Source: Haemaphysalis longicornis (Eukaryota > Arthropoda > Arachnida > Ixodida > Ixodidae). Taken from it: DNA of 64,000 bases. This document shows positions 20,061 through 31,293 of this stretch, piece by piece (position 1 is the first letter of the stretch; the number at the start of each line of letters is the position of its first letter). The stretch covers positions 112,121,508 to 112,185,507 of the forward strand of contig CM023448.1 in NCBI GenBank assembly GCA_013339765.2. Direction: 5' to 3'. Both the position numbers and the translations under genes were made by a program. Under the pieces are notes generated by a model that did no database searches, was not told the origin of the DNA, and was given only the letters and a program-made list of their open reading frames with translations.

Positions 20061-20061
20061 T

Positions 20062-20950
20062 TTGATGGAAGCTCGGGAAGGCAGAGCATACACTCCGGGG
20101 GCAGACTTCCGTTGCAGAAGCCCCGAATGAAACAACTGCCGGCGCTGAGATAGAAATATGTACTTACGGTAAAGTGGCACCTGAAAAGGCTGATATCTGA
20201 GGCATAAAATTTGCCGTCAGCATAGTAAGCTGTGGTTGATGGACTCGTCCTCATTGCCGTAGGTTTACAAATCTGATTGCGGCCATGCGAAGCCTGTAGA
20301 GGTTAAACAACGGGGGTACACGACAGTGAAGGGTGGTTGTAATAACCTCACCGTGACGTGATGCCGCGCCATTCAACTAGCCAGGAGAATACCAGGTGAT
20401 AGAAGTCCCTGCAAGAAGCTGCCGCATCCGACGATGCCTGACCGCGCAGATTAAAGCCGTCGGCTGAATAATATTTACGACAGGCCCAGACTGCGTTACG
20501 CTTGTTACCGAGTCAGCGGCTTCGTTAAAAGAGATCCCCGCATGCCCATGAAGCAAAAGAAGGTGAAATTCAGTCGGGTGAAGCGACAAAAGGGACCTAA
20601 ACGTTCGCTGGAGAGGCATAAATCTTTAGGGGCTGACAGGGCTGGGCAAAAGGAAAGCGAATCTAAAATCCCGACTGCAGAGAAACAGATGCATTCAACT
20701 TCTGTAGAGTCAAAATAATTGCCGAGAATTCAGCATAGAAACTGAGGACAAGATTAATTAGACAAGAGGAAAAAGTCCAGTCAAGGGAGGGGTAAAATAT
20801 ACCTATTCCAGTATTTTTATCACTCTGAGAAGCGTCTGTGGAAATTATTACGCAACACTAAATGGAGGTCAAATGATCTTGCAGAAGCCTCAATGAGAAT
20901 TCGAGAATATACTGTGCGGCATTCTGGAGGAGGATGTCATGAAAGTTGAT
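20062..20950 (-). pseudogene. LINE-B-type RNase H remnant
   Basis: Minus strand from ~20900: ISTDASQSDKNTGIGIF, LDWTFSS and FYAEFSAIILTLQKLN match LINE-B VIATDAS...GVGIF, LNWSFSL and FYAEFLAILLAILKLD. The frame 20619-20377 reads EFHLLLLHGHAGISFNEAAD, the C-terminal RNase H block. The remainder to 20062 is degraded. Frameshifts separate the blocks. Confidence 0.65.
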
Positions 20951-20987
20951 CAAGAGTGGAGTAGTACTGCCCAGAAGGGGAGAGAAA

Positions 20988-21980
20988 GAGATTGATTGAT
21001 TGAAAAACCTTTATTAAGACAGGAAGACCAGAGGTCCGAGCGTGGTAAGGGAAGAAAGGAGGGAAATGGAAGCCAATAACTTAAGCACTTGTCCACATTT
21101 ATGTCTCGATGAAGTCCAATAGTTGAGGCAGTCGTATACATATATAGGCCGGAGTCTTAATTGTGTCCACTGCTAAGTAGTCCAAGTACGACAGTCACCG
21201 ATGGCGCTCTTATACCAGTCGTGCTAGGCCACTCTTTAGAGAATACGTCGCTATTTGTGCGAGTAAGGACGTGTCCAGTAGAGTTGGGTCTGGTTGAGGG
21301 TTCGGGGCGGTGAAGGTACGGTGGCGATTGAAGGCTGGACATGTCCAGACCAAGTGCCGGAGGTCGGCTAGGAGGCTTGACTGGCAATGAGGACATCGGG
21401 GAGGAAGGTGAGGCGTGTACCATTTACGAACTGTTTCCGGTGTGAAGGCAGTGTTTGTGATAAACTTGTTGATGAAGATCTGGCCACTACGTGGTAAGGG
21501 CGGAAGTTCACTTAGGTAGCCGGTAGGAGTAAGGCTTGGGTAGTAAGGTAGGAGTAAGGTAGGAGTAAGTCGTTGACGTCTGTCCAATTTGTAGCGATGA
21601 ATCCGCAACGACGGAGATGGTGTAGATGAACGAGACGGTTCCTCGGCAGAGACCAGCGGAGTTTGAGTTAATGTACACTCCTGTGCGGCCGCATGAGCCG
21701 CCTGGTTACCAGTCGAGTTCGGCTCGTGGCCAGGTACCCAGTCAAAGCGGACAGTGATGTGGTTCCGTTGAAGAATTTGCACTTGGTAGAGAATTTCATG
21801 CACAATGGGGTTAGTGGTGGTATGGGATCGAAGTGCCTGTATGGCCTCGTAAGAGTCCGTGATGAGTCGAAGCGAAGGTGGGAGAGCCGTCGTAGTGTCA
21901 TACAGGAGGGATGATACAGCGGCGTTCAAAGCGTGCAGTTCTGCTTCAAAACTTGTTAAGGTGGGGTCCATCATGGTGCA
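20988..21980 (-). mobile_element. LINE-C 3' fragment (RNase H LINE)
   Basis: A 254-codon minus-strand frame is followed by a ~200-bp 3' UTR and an end AATAAAGGTTTTTCAATCAA with an ATTG-type tail at ~21013-20988. The 5' end is truncated just upstream of the RNase H middle. Confidence 0.8.
21210..21974 (-). CDS. LINE-C RNase H C-terminal half and zinc tail (open)
   Basis: The frame reads TSFEAELHALNAAVSSLL (RNase H Glu block), LRLITDSYEAIQALRSH (Asp block) and VRFDWVPGHEPNSTGNQAAH (C-terminal block). Next come a ~70-residue linker and PPRCPHCQSSLLADLRHLVW then TCP, a C-x2-C...H-x4-C tail. The first RNase H Asp (YTDG) lies outside the fragment. No internal stop, so this copy looks fairly young. 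Confidence 0.8.
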   Translation of the reverse strand: MMDPTLTSFEAELHALNAAVSSLLYDTTTALPPSLRLITDSYEAIQALRSHTTTNPIVHEILYQVQILQRNHITVRFDWVPGHEPNSTGNQAAHAAAQECTLTQTPLVSAEEPSRSSTPSPSLRIHRYKLDRRQRLTPTLLLPYYPSLTPTGYLSELPPLPRSGQIFINKFITNTAFTPETVRKWYTPHLPPRCPHCQSSLLADLRHLVWTCPAFNRHRTFTAPNPQPDPTLLDTSLLAQIATYSLKSGLARLV

Positions 21981-22639
21981 ATATCCCGACAGAGCAGGAA
22001 GTTCGGGGAGAGAGAGCGAGCTTTTTATTAGAGAAGAAAGCCGAGAGGTTTCCAGAACCTCAACACCGACATGCTACTCGGCGAGGGAAAGGGTAGGGGA
22101 GGATAGAAAAGGCCCTATCGATAACAGGGCAGAAGAAAGACGGGATAAAAAAAATGAAGGAAGCTCACACTAATGCGTAAGACTTGAAGGTAGCGAAGCT
22201 GTACGCAACAGTAGCATTTTTCCTCTTTTTCTCCTCACGGCGTTGTTTAAGCCTCGCCGCTGTACGAGGGACCACATCTGCATGTTCGTCTTCCTCTAAT
22301 TGCACATGGGTCTGCACCGCACGTGGCCTCGTTGCCTTCCTTCGTGGCGCGCAATTATCGCTGCAGCGGCGGTCTCCTCGACTTCCTCCGCCATGTCCCT
22401 CGCACGGGTCCCGCGCACGTCTCCTTTCCCTCCTCGCCTATCTTTCCCCTGCCGCCTATCCCTCCCCGTTATCGGGCCTCTGTTTCGTGCCGGGCGCTTG
22501 CGGAAGCGTTTGACTTCTAGCGCTCAAGGGCAAAACTGATCACCCCGCGAAGACTGCCCGCGGTAGCGTAGTGTAGCTTGCGCTACAAAAAGACAGCGTT
22601 CAGTCTGTGTGAACAGTTCGATGAACACCACGGTAGTAT
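21981..22639. other. Unassigned stretch
   Basis: Purine-rich then GC-rich sequence. Read on the minus strand, 22035-22000 has TTCTTCTCTAATAAAAAGCT, which resembles a polyadenylation end of a retroelement, but no coding part could be identified. Confidence 0.3.
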
Positions 22640-22850
22640 TTTAAATCATTTCAGTCCAGGTATTTAAATAATGCCATTAGGGCTTTGCGTTGAGCTGAAG
22701 GGGAGGGCCATGGGCCGAGGCAGCACTTTTAAGCTAATTAGCCCTGGGCTTAGCTGCTCTGTTTCCAGCACCGAACGGCACCTTGCGAGCATATAAGCGG
22801 GACACTCTAACAGTGAGTGTTCCAAGGTTTCCCGCGACCAAATCATGCCT
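22640..22850 (-). pseudogene. LINE C-terminal zinc-tail fragment
   Basis: The minus-strand reading WSRETLEHSLLECPAYMLAR has the ET-x2-H-x4-C tail of RNase H LINEs, followed by ~40 residues. Only the tail is left. Confidence 0.55.
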
Positions 22851-22925
22851 GTTTCGACTTGGCGCTACCTCTGAGAAGTGGAGTGCCCCTTTTGGTTCAC
22901 CCGATGGTGAAAGAAATTTTTATAC

Positions 22926-23032
22926 TAATGTGCTTTGCGGATTATAAGATCATTCGAATTCTGGATGATTTCGGAGAGATGTTCCGAAATCGCCCGGAAG
23001 TCGAGTGATTTTATAATGCGCAAAGCACATTA
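22926..23032. repeat. Short inverted repeat (27-bp arms)
   Basis: TAATGTGCTTTGCGGATTAT at 22926 is complemented by a stretch ending at 23032 with two mismatches. It lies at the 5' junction of LINE-A copy 2 and could be a truncation-associated inversion. Confidence 0.8.
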
Positions 23033-24231
23033 AACAGCACCCCGGGCCCGGATCATGTGACCTACCGTCTCTTAACCAACATGGATGATGACTCAATGGA
23101 ACAACTTCTGCAGCATATTAACGCCCATTGGGAATCCGGAAAACTTTCCCCAAAATGAAAAATGGCAGACATCCGCTTTATACCGCAGCCCAACAAGTCC
23201 CCTCCCCCTCCCCCCTGGACAACCTTTGCCCTATTTCTTTAACATCTTGTGTGGGTAAATTGGTGGAATGCATGTTACTCCGACGTCTACAACCCTACCT
23301 AGAAGCCAAGGATCTCATCCCAAATACTATGTATGGTTTCAGAAAACATCTGTGCACTGAATACATCCTCCTTCGCGTAAAAAAAGAAATTCTCATAACA
23401 GCCTCCTGAAATTCACCTCGTGCAATTCTTGTATTTGACTTAAAGGGAGCCTTCGATAACGTCTCTCATTCTGACATCCTCTTCCGTCTTAACAAAACAG
23501 GCTGCGGCTTGCATACTTACTCCTACATTGCCGATTTGATCACCCACAGACAGGCGATCCTAAAAGCAGGCGATGTCAAATCTGATCACATCACCCCAGG
23601 AGATCGAGGCACTCCCCAAGGTTCTGTTCTTTCACCTTTACTTTTTAATATCGCTCTCCTAGACCTCCCTCGTCAGCTTAAAGCAATTCCTCGTGTTCAT
23701 CACGCACTGTATGCGGATGACATTACCATTTGTACTGACACGGGATCTTTAGGTGAAATTTAAGATAACCTTCCTGAAACTGTGAACCAATATGCCTCAA
23801 CAATTGGCCGTAGCTGTTCCCCTAAAAAATCTGACATCATCATTGTAACGAAAAGTCCCCGTGCATCTAATAAAGAATCAGATCAAATTACCCTCGATGG
23901 TCAGCTTTTACATCCCAGAGCTTCACTCAAGATACTTGGAGTTACTGTCCAGGCCAATACACGGAACGATCGGACAGTATCTAAGCTCACCACAGTATCC
24001 ACTCAAGTCACCCACATTCTTCGCCGCATCTCCAATCGACATCGCGGCATGGAGGAGGAAGACCTTCTACGCCTTATACGCGCCTTCCTCATATCACGAG
24101 TCATCTACTTCGCCCCCTACCTAACTCTCAGCAAAAGTGACACGGAAGATATTGATCGCCTCATCCGCAAACCTATAAAAAACCTCTTAATTTTCCGATG
24201 TTCACAGCGACAACTAAACTGCTCCTGTTAG
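23025..24231 (+). pseudogene. LINE-A copy 2 reverse transcriptase
   Basis: Blocks are LSPK(stop)KMADIRFIP (a Trp-type codon turned TGA at ~23156), PISLTSCVGKLVECMLLRRL, AILVFDLKGAFDNVSHSDI, DRGTPQGSVLSPLLFNIALL, and the catalytic HALYADDITI at 23704-23733. LKILGVTVQANTRNDRTVS follows. Three nonsense codons interrupt an otherwise collinear RT. Confidence 0.85.
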
Positions 24232-25233
24232 GCATTCACAACTCGGTCTCTGAACTTATCGAAGAGCATCTTTTCAGTCAACGTTTACGCCTAACTCAAA
24301 CGCCAACAGGACTGGCACTTTTACAGGACCTCAAAATGTCAACTCCTCAGACCACGAACAGAAAACCTCTTCCCCATAATTGGCGTCAATCCATTCACAT
24401 CCGGCCTCTTCCCTAAAATATGCATCCCACTTTGCACTCCGGTCGTCGCCAGGCCCAAGAACAAATCTACAGAAACAATCCTAATGTTTCATACACAGAT
24501 GCCAGCCCTTACTCCAATCCGTCACATCACTTAGCCATGGTAACCGCCAAAGACAATATCATCACCTGCGCCTCAATCAAGACCACTTCTATGTTGGCCG
24601 TGTAAGAATTTGGTGCGGCCCTCGCCATCACTCAAACACCCGCACGCTTGTAATTACGGACTGTCAAGCCGTTTGTCGCAGCTTTTTATCAGGTTACGTG
24701 GCCTCAATCACGTGGAAGCTCCTGGCTTAACACGCCCCGAACAGGAAGATCGGACATTGTGTGGACCCCGGGACACTCCTCACTAACGGGCAATAATTTT
24801 GCCCATAGGCAAGCCTGCGAACTCTCCTCCCAGGCCCCTGAGAAAACACCGAGTCTCGTTCCCCTGCTCACATTTCAAGACATCACCCCAACATTACCGC
24901 ACATCAAGACATTTTCCACCTCCTCATCTGCAGCTTATTAAAACAGAAGTAATACTTCGGAGGCTTCAGACACACACCTTTCCTCACCCAACTTGGCTAC
25001 ATCGAATATACCGCACCCAATGCCCTGCCACATGTAAATTCTGCACTAACCCATGTACCCTCATACACATGATCTTGGGGTGCGCACATAACCCTGCCCT
25101 CCCACCTCTACCCACTTCCCTTCCCCTCCCTGAGCTGTGGGAGAACCTGACGACCAGCTCCGGCTTGTATGCGCAGCAAATCCTGGTGTCCAGGGCTGAG
25201 ACAGCACGGTCGTCCCACGGTCTCCTGGACTGA
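24232..25233 (+). pseudogene. LINE-A copy 2 RNase H and C-terminal tail
   Basis: NVSYTDASPYSNPSHHLAMV (first Asp) is at ~24482. VWTPGHSSLTGNNFAHRQAC is at ~24759. The tail TCKFCTNPCTLIHMILGCAH has C-x2-C...H-x4-C spacing, and the end is ETARSSHGLLD before TGA at 25231-25233. Frameshifts occur near 24230, 24420 and 24640. Confidence 0.8.
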
Positions 25234-25285
25234 GGAACCACTCCCACATCACCAGGCTCACGATATTTTTCCTCGTCCTCCTCCT

Positions 25286-26235
25286 GGGTGATTTCATGTA
25301 CGATCGAACAAAGGGTGCTGGTCGACCTCTTTAATTTGCTTGAAATGTTTTTATAGCATTCCCCGATTAGTCGAACGTCCAGTGTCACAAATATCTTCCC
25401 CGTGAAAGATTTGAACTGTAAAAACATTTTGAACACGACAAGGTGGGCCCCCACCCCTACCTGCCCGTGCGGCTCGGCCAACTTTACTGACGACTATCGT
25501 CTATCTACGAAAATATTTATGAGGAGCAATTCGTAAATTTCATGCTCAATTTATGCCTGCTGCACATTTATCTAAGAAAGATTTGATGCTGACAAAAATA
25601 TAATTATTCCGCAATAAATGTTAAATTGGGGCTCAGAGCCCAATTTTTTTTTAATTTTGAGCCTAAGTATTACAAAAAGTAAATAAGTTACAACTTTCAA
25701 CTTTTACTCACGTGTGCTCCTCACAAGCGCACGAAATATTATAATTCTATAATATACGGTTAAGATGCGACGAGCACGCACGTTTGAAGGAAAAACTGAA
25801 AAACACAAAGTTCAGACGCTAAAATAATAAAAAAAAACATCTACGATTTTTCTGAACATGTTGCATCATTTCGTTTCTGGAGCGGGTATGCGCAAGGGAA
25901 GGAGCCCTATCCTCCCGGCTCTCCACGACGTACGTTAGGGATAGCGACTTCCCTCAGATTTGTATAAGTTATATATGTTTTCTATAAATGGCAAATAATC
26001 CCTTCACGGATACAATAACTGAGAATGGAACAGAAAAAAAACGGCATTTTTAATGTCTACATTGGCACCATAACAACCAATATGTGCCCAATTTAAAGTG
26101 TGTAGTTTGGAGAAGAAACGACAGAGCTCTAAGGTTCAGCACCATATTTAAAAAAAAAAAGTACTCTTTCAATTTTTGTGAAACTCTCCCAAGATGTTGA
26201 CCGCTAAATTTACTTTGGTTAGAAGTAGGAACACC
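25286..26235 (+). repeat. Foldback-2 left arm
   Basis: Landmarks shared in inverse: CAAAGGGTGCTGGTCGACCT (25309 region), GTACGTTAGGGATAGCGACTT (25931 region), GGCATTTTTAATGTC (26043), CTCTTTCAATTTTTGTGAAA (26165). It begins about 50 bp after LINE-A copy 2 ends. Confidence 0.85.
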
Positions 26236-26239
26236 CCTT

Positions 26240-27859
26240 GTATCATATCGATATTGGAGTGTGTACAGCGCGAGAATGTCACGCTGTCAACCATGCTGCT
26301 CGCCGGGTACTCAGGCAAGAAACAGTGATATGGATACATCTATCTTTAATTAAGATTTGCACATATCATTTTTTTTGCACAAAAGGCAAAAGATCACAGC
26401 TGAGATGAGATTACGCAGAATGCAGTAGAAAAATGGCTGTTTCAAAGTTAACGTTTGGCGCCATAAACTATCGTCACCCTGTCGAAATTGTGTACTGCTG
26501 TGTAGCACAGAATTACCTTTCTAACTAAATTTGCTTGCCATATAAGTATTTAGAATTTCCTTAAAAGGTACACACAGGCCGTTATGCATGCATTTCACAT
26601 GTGCCTGCTGCTTATCAGTTAAGTTTTGCGCCACATGTGCCAGGACTAAATGCCGGGGAACGCATACACTGGTCATCGCTAATTTTTTTTCACCACGGTT
26701 GTTGGAAACTTCATTTCGCACATGTATGGGAAGTGTGCGCACTTGACTTTCTTAGACAAAAGTTGCTATGTTTCTGGCCGTATGAACTCCAATTCTTGAG
26801 ACCTTCCTGAGGTTGTAAAATGTTGAGTGGTGTTTAAAGATTCCTGCAACTACGTCGCATGCATTCTTTGGAAATGCAATCCAGAGTCCTCTAAGTAATG
26901 CTGAAGGGTCAAGGGCCTTCTATACAAAGTCGCCTCGCTTTCAAGTGACAACCACAATTCCCCGTCCCCATATCACCCAAGACCTACGTTCTACAGGAAT
27001 ATTCAGTCTTTCGAGCATGAGAAACTGGCTTTCTGTGCACTTGCCTCATTCCCCCCATTAGCATTGATTTGATGGCGGGCTGAAAATGAATGCACAGTGC
27101 AGTTCACTGACATCTATAGTTGAGTTATTGGTATTTTCCATCTATGAAACATAAACGTGCTAGTTGGCACAGTACGCGCAGGAGCACATTTCTTGCTGCC
27201 GATTACATTTGATTCGTCCCTGTTACAAAGAGTAAGATATTAAGCTTGGTTAGTCCAGTGCTGTAGTTAATATAGTTTGGCTTGTACAATGCGGAATTCT
27301 TCCCGACCTGACTTTGTCTTGAAAGTGTTCCCTCGAAAGAGTTTCCTCGAAATCACGCACAGCCCAGATGATGTTTCGCTTCACTTTAAGCTGAGAACTC
27401 CAGCTCATCATTTGTGAAGCCTTCCCGCGCCACCCGATCTGCAGTCCCCAATCACTGTGAGTGCCTCACAAATGTGCCTGCGTGCGAGTAAGCAAAAGAG
27501 GGGCCGCTACGTGGAGGCAAGCACGCGGTATTCCTGGCAAACTAAAAGCAAATATGTGTGCAACTTCTCTTGTTGTGCAATATTTGATTTTATAGAGCGA
27601 ACACAGCGCATGCTGTATTCGCTCTATAAAATCAAATACTGCGGTGTGCACGGATCCAGTGTGTTGGCGATATGAATTAGCTAGGTAAAGCAAAACGGCA
27701 CATCAAAAGTAAGAGTGTCAGCACTTCAAGAAATTCAGAGGACGCTCTAAAACTCAACCCGGAGAACACCACTACCTTTTGTTAATAATTGCGCGAATTT
27801 ACAGAGCACGTTCCTGCAGTGCCACCTCTGTAGGAAAGGCGGCACCGCTATTTTCGCTA
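26240..27859. other. Foldback-2 loop; no gene seen
   Basis: Mixed-composition DNA without recognisable domains. The only structure noted is the palindrome at 27581-27637. Confidence 0.4.
27581..27637. repeat. Near-perfect 57-bp palindrome
   Basis: TATTTGATTTTATAGAGCGA is complemented across a centre at ~27609, with one or two mismatches. It would form a hairpin with essentially no loop. Confidence 0.9.
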
Positions 27860-29180
27860 TTTCCTACTTCTAACCTAAGTAAATTTAGCGGTAAACATCT
27901 TGAGATACTTTCACAAAAATTGAAAGAGCGCTTTTTTTTTAAAATGACCGCCATCCCTACCTGCGAAAGTGGATGTTCATCGAAGCTGTTGTAAACCACT
28001 ACACATGCTGATGTTGGAGGGTATGAAATGTTCCTCGTTGTCTCGGCGAGCTTGTCGCTTGCAATCAACTTCTCTGGCGGCAAATGCTGGGTCCTGACGC
28101 ATGCGCTCGGCGTCTTGGGCGAGAATTGCTCTATTTAGTGACACTTCAAACATAATCTGCGAATATAATCTTTACCAGGAACACATGGGGGGGGGGTCCC
28201 ATTGTGCATGGACGCTTTATCATCCATAATGCGATTCAGATGCTTGTTTTGTGGTTTTTTTAAATGAATACTGAGCCCTATGCTGTATGCCCGACTAGCC
28301 TGACGCATGCGCTCTGCGTCTTAGGCGATAACTGCTGAGTCCTGCCTGGGTTTTTTGTTTACGACACGAAATTTTTCGACCAACTAGAGGCTAACAGCTT
28401 CGCTGTCATATGGGGCTGAATGCCAGGATTTTGTCGTTTTTTTCCCTGACTACAGTGGCTAGACCCTGACTACACCCTTTAAATTGGGCGCAAATTGGCT
28501 TTTTAAGGTGGGACATTAAAAATGCCGTCTTTTCTGTTCCATTCTCAGTTATTGTATCCGTGGAAGGATTATTTGCATTTTATACAAAACATATATAACT
28601 TACACAAATTTGAGGGAAGTCGCTATCACTCCCGTACGTCGTGGAGAGCCGGACGGATAGGGCTCCTCTCTTGCGCTGTACCCGCTCCAGGAACAAAATG
28701 ATGCAACATGTTTTTGATGATAATGCAAGTACATGTAAAGGCCTACATGTGGGGAGCATTTCAGAAAAATCGAAGCTGTGATTTTTTATTTTAGCGTCTG
28801 AACTTCGTGTTTTTCAGTTTTTTCATCAAACGTGCGTGCTCGTTGCATCTTAACCGTACATTATACAATTATAATATTTCGTACGTTTGTTTATAAATGT
28901 CAGGAGCACACGTGAGTAAAAGTTCAAAGTTGCAACTTAAGTACTTTTTGTAATATTTAGGCTGAAAGTAAAAAAAAATTGGGCTCTGAGCCGAATTCGA
29001 CATTTTATTGCGAAATATTTATATTTTTGTTAGCACCAAATCTTTCTTAGCGAAATGTGCACCAGGAGTAAATTGAGCATAAAAATTTACAAATTGCCCC
29101 TCATAAATATCTTCGTAGATAGACGTCGCTATAGTTGGCCGAGGCGCACGGGCAGGTAGGGGTGGGGGTCCACCTTGTTG
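27860..29180 (-). repeat. Foldback-2 right arm, inner parts (27860-27944 and 28462-29180)
   Basis: 27860-27944 complements ~26165-26235 and 28462-29180 complements ~25390-26110. The gap 27945-28461 is foreign to the left arm. Confidence 0.8.
28030..28140 (-). pseudogene. Arg-repeat protein remnant
   Basis: The minus strand reads ILAQDAERMRQDPAFAAREV then DCKRQARRDNEEHF, the same DPxxxAREAxxKRxxR pattern as at 9423-9965. A second partial copy of its coding motif (CCTGACGCATGCGCTC) lies at ~28298-28345. Both are in DNA that interrupts the foldback-2 right arm. Confidence 0.5.
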
Positions 29181-29214
29181 CGAACAAAGACCTTTGTGGG
29201 GAAATATACTTAAA

Positions 29215-29425
29215 ATGATGGGGTATGCGTAGTCTGCGGAAAAGAAACAGAAACTACGCGGCACATAGTGTTGGAATGTGAGTGTATCCATCCAAATCTA
29301 CATGAGGGAAATATTCGGCTTCCAGAAGCCTTAGAATTTAAGAGTAGTATGCAGAGAATTAACTTCAAGGCTGTCGAGACGACTAAAAGAAGTTCAGAAT
29401 GCTGGTGCACGAAAAGCAGAGAGGG
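29215..29425 (+). pseudogene. LINE C-terminal zinc-tail fragment
   Basis: CVVCGKETETTRHIVLECEC has C-x2-C-x8-H-x4-C spacing and is followed by HPNLHEGNIRLPEAL. It is a LINE ORF2 tail inserted in the foldback-2 right arm. Confidence 0.6.
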
Positions 29426-29449
29426 GAATTGGACCGCTACCACCGCTGA

Positions 29450-29860
29450 CAGAAAAATTTCTCCCACCTCCCCTCGCGGGAACCCCTGTGTAGATGCGAC
29501 GCATAGGGGGTTCCGTTGTTGTTTCCGTTAGGTTGATTCTCCCATCGCGTGAAACGTGCCGTGAACCCCCTGCCGCGGCTATGACGCAACGTGGCGCGGC
29601 TATGACGCAACACAATCCAACACAATACACTTTAATCCAATCCAATCCAAATCCAATCCAAGCCAAGCCAAGCCAAGCCAATCGAATCCAATCCAATGCC
29701 CCTCGCGAGAGAGTGTTCGCTATCGGAGAGGAGAGGGGGTGAGCGGCGGAGAGCGCAGCTCGCGTGGCGAGGAGAATGGGGGAGGGGTGTGGACGGACAA
29801 CAACAACGCCGTATGGAGGGACAAGGCGAGTGAATGAGATGCAGTCGCATCTAAAAAGTA
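29450..29860. mobile_element. MITE-K-related repeat, degenerate
   Basis: The left part has CTCCCCTCGCGGGAACCCC, TAGATGCGACGCATAGGGGG and GTTTCCGTTAGGTTGA, as in the 31294 copy. The right part (29730-29860) has GGCGAGGAGAATGGGGGAGG and ends GAGATGCAGTCGCATCTAAA, as at 31630-31712. Unlike that copy, the two parts are in one unit with a pentanucleotide repeat between them. Confidence 0.6.
29633..29698 (+). repeat. (CCAAT/CCAAG)n pentanucleotide repeat
   Basis: Thirteen or so units of AATCC/AAGCC type, slightly irregular. Confidence 0.9.
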
Positions 29861-30107
29861 TCTTGAGCCTGCCCTAGGAGCACCGCTAGAACTAAACGAA
29901 GAGTATAAAACATAGATATATCAGTTTATTCAGTAAGATGACACGTCATTAGCTTGTTACATAGGTGATACCATTAGCAATCAAAGGAATAAAAATAAAA
30001 CAGGCAAGTATGTTTCTGACAACTAACGTCCCGATTTAAAGGGGGGGCACTAATAATCATCATCATCATCACCACCACCATAAACATCATCAGCGTTCGA
30101 CATTTTT

Positions 30108-30246
30108 TGCAGTTAGATAAAAGTTTTGCCGGGAAAATATTTGTGAATCTGGATTTTCGAATAATCGGGGAATGATATAAAAAAATTTCAAGCAAATTGA
30201 CGAGGTCGACCAGCCACCCTTTGTACGATTTCATCTGAAATCACCC
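30108..30246 (-). repeat. Foldback-2 right arm, outer part
   Basis: Complements ~25286-25420 (landmark AATCGGGGAATG). It is separated from the inner part by ~930 bp of inserted DNA. Confidence 0.8.
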
Positions 30247-30249
30247 CGT

Positions 30250-31015
30250 TACATCTTTCTGTGGTTGTCCGTTTTTTGAGATATGCGACGCTCTAACCAA
30301 TAAATGTCAATTTGAGCATAGGTCAGAATTAATCTTGTACCCACAGGGATCCATTCGGGGATGGCCTGTTTTTAGGTGGTCCTACTGTAAGTCCCTTGAG
30401 CAACGGGTGAACCAGGACGTTTATGCGGCGATCTAGTCGATTCCGAACACTGGAACGAGAGCGATGGTGATGATGCACTAGCGAAGAGGATGGGGTAATG
30501 TTAATGAGAATGATCATGTTACCGCGAGGAGAGAAAGCGGGAGATTGTCCACAGTGTACGAACAAGTCCCTGGAAGTGTCGTCGATGCCCAGGCCGTGGT
30601 GACGCGACATACGCGCTCACACTGTTAACTGTTAACTGTTAAACGCATTTTGACGGTCGTTCTGGTTTGTGTCTGCGTGTGGGTTGGGTGGGGGACGGGG
30701 CGAGGGGAGTGTTACTGTTCGCTTTTGTGGCCAGAGCACTTATTGCGAACAAAAACGGAACAGGAGAGGGTGTCGCCGGTTCGGTGCTCGAAAATACTGT
30801 AACAGGAAGTGCGATGGGGAGAAGGAGAGGGGAAGGGAAGAAATGTTGAACAAAAAAACACAGCTACCTCAACAAAAACACTCCTAATAAGTACGTGCGT
30901 TCATCGCGCATGTTCAAAAAAGGATAACAATATAGCCAGCCTACATTGCCGTTAATAGCGTTGGTAAAAACATAGCATGTGTAACAGGTAGTGGAAATTC
31001 ACACACTCCGCCTCT
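30250..31015. other. Stretch without recognisable gene
   Basis: Contains three tandem copies of ACTGTTA at 30621-30641 and a G-rich stretch at 30680-30710. A 93-codon minus frame (30610-30329) has no recognisable domain. Confidence 0.4.
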
Positions 31016-31293
31016 GCATACATACATACATCCCACATACAATGCATACATACATACATACCAACATGCGTACATACATACATACATACATACATACATA
31101 CACACACACATACATACATACATACATACATACATACATAAATACATACACACATACATACACATACATGCATACACACATACATGCCAACGTACTTAAA
31201 TGCATACATATATACATATATTCATACATACATACATACATACATACATACATACATACATACATACATGCATGCATGCATACATACATACAT
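31016..31293 (+). repeat. (CATA)n microsatellite, interrupted
   Basis: Long runs of CATA with CA-rich and TATA interruptions and two short breaks. Confidence 0.97.

Larger units (their letters stand above)
23025..25260 (+). mobile_element. LINE-A copy 2 (RT, RNase H, tail)
   Basis: The best-preserved LINE-A copy. It begins in the RT N-terminus (STPGPDHVTYRLLTN) and ends with LLD-stop at 25233 and a short 3' UTR. It is truncated upstream of the RT. Confidence 0.8.
25286..30246. mobile_element. Foldback-2: ~5-kb element with long, interrupted inverted arms
   Basis: The left terminus GGGTGATTTCATGTACGATCG is matched by the complement of the right terminus ending at 30246 (AAATCACCC). The left arm spans 25286 to ~26235. 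Its complement occurs in three pieces: 27860-27944, ~28462-29180 and 30108-30246. The two gaps hold later insertions. The loop is ~26240-27859. No transposase was found and no clear target duplication. Confidence 0.8.

Noticed and set aside
25286..30246. LTR retrotransposon
   Set aside because: The long repeats are inverted, not direct, and there is no protease, integrase or primer-binding site.
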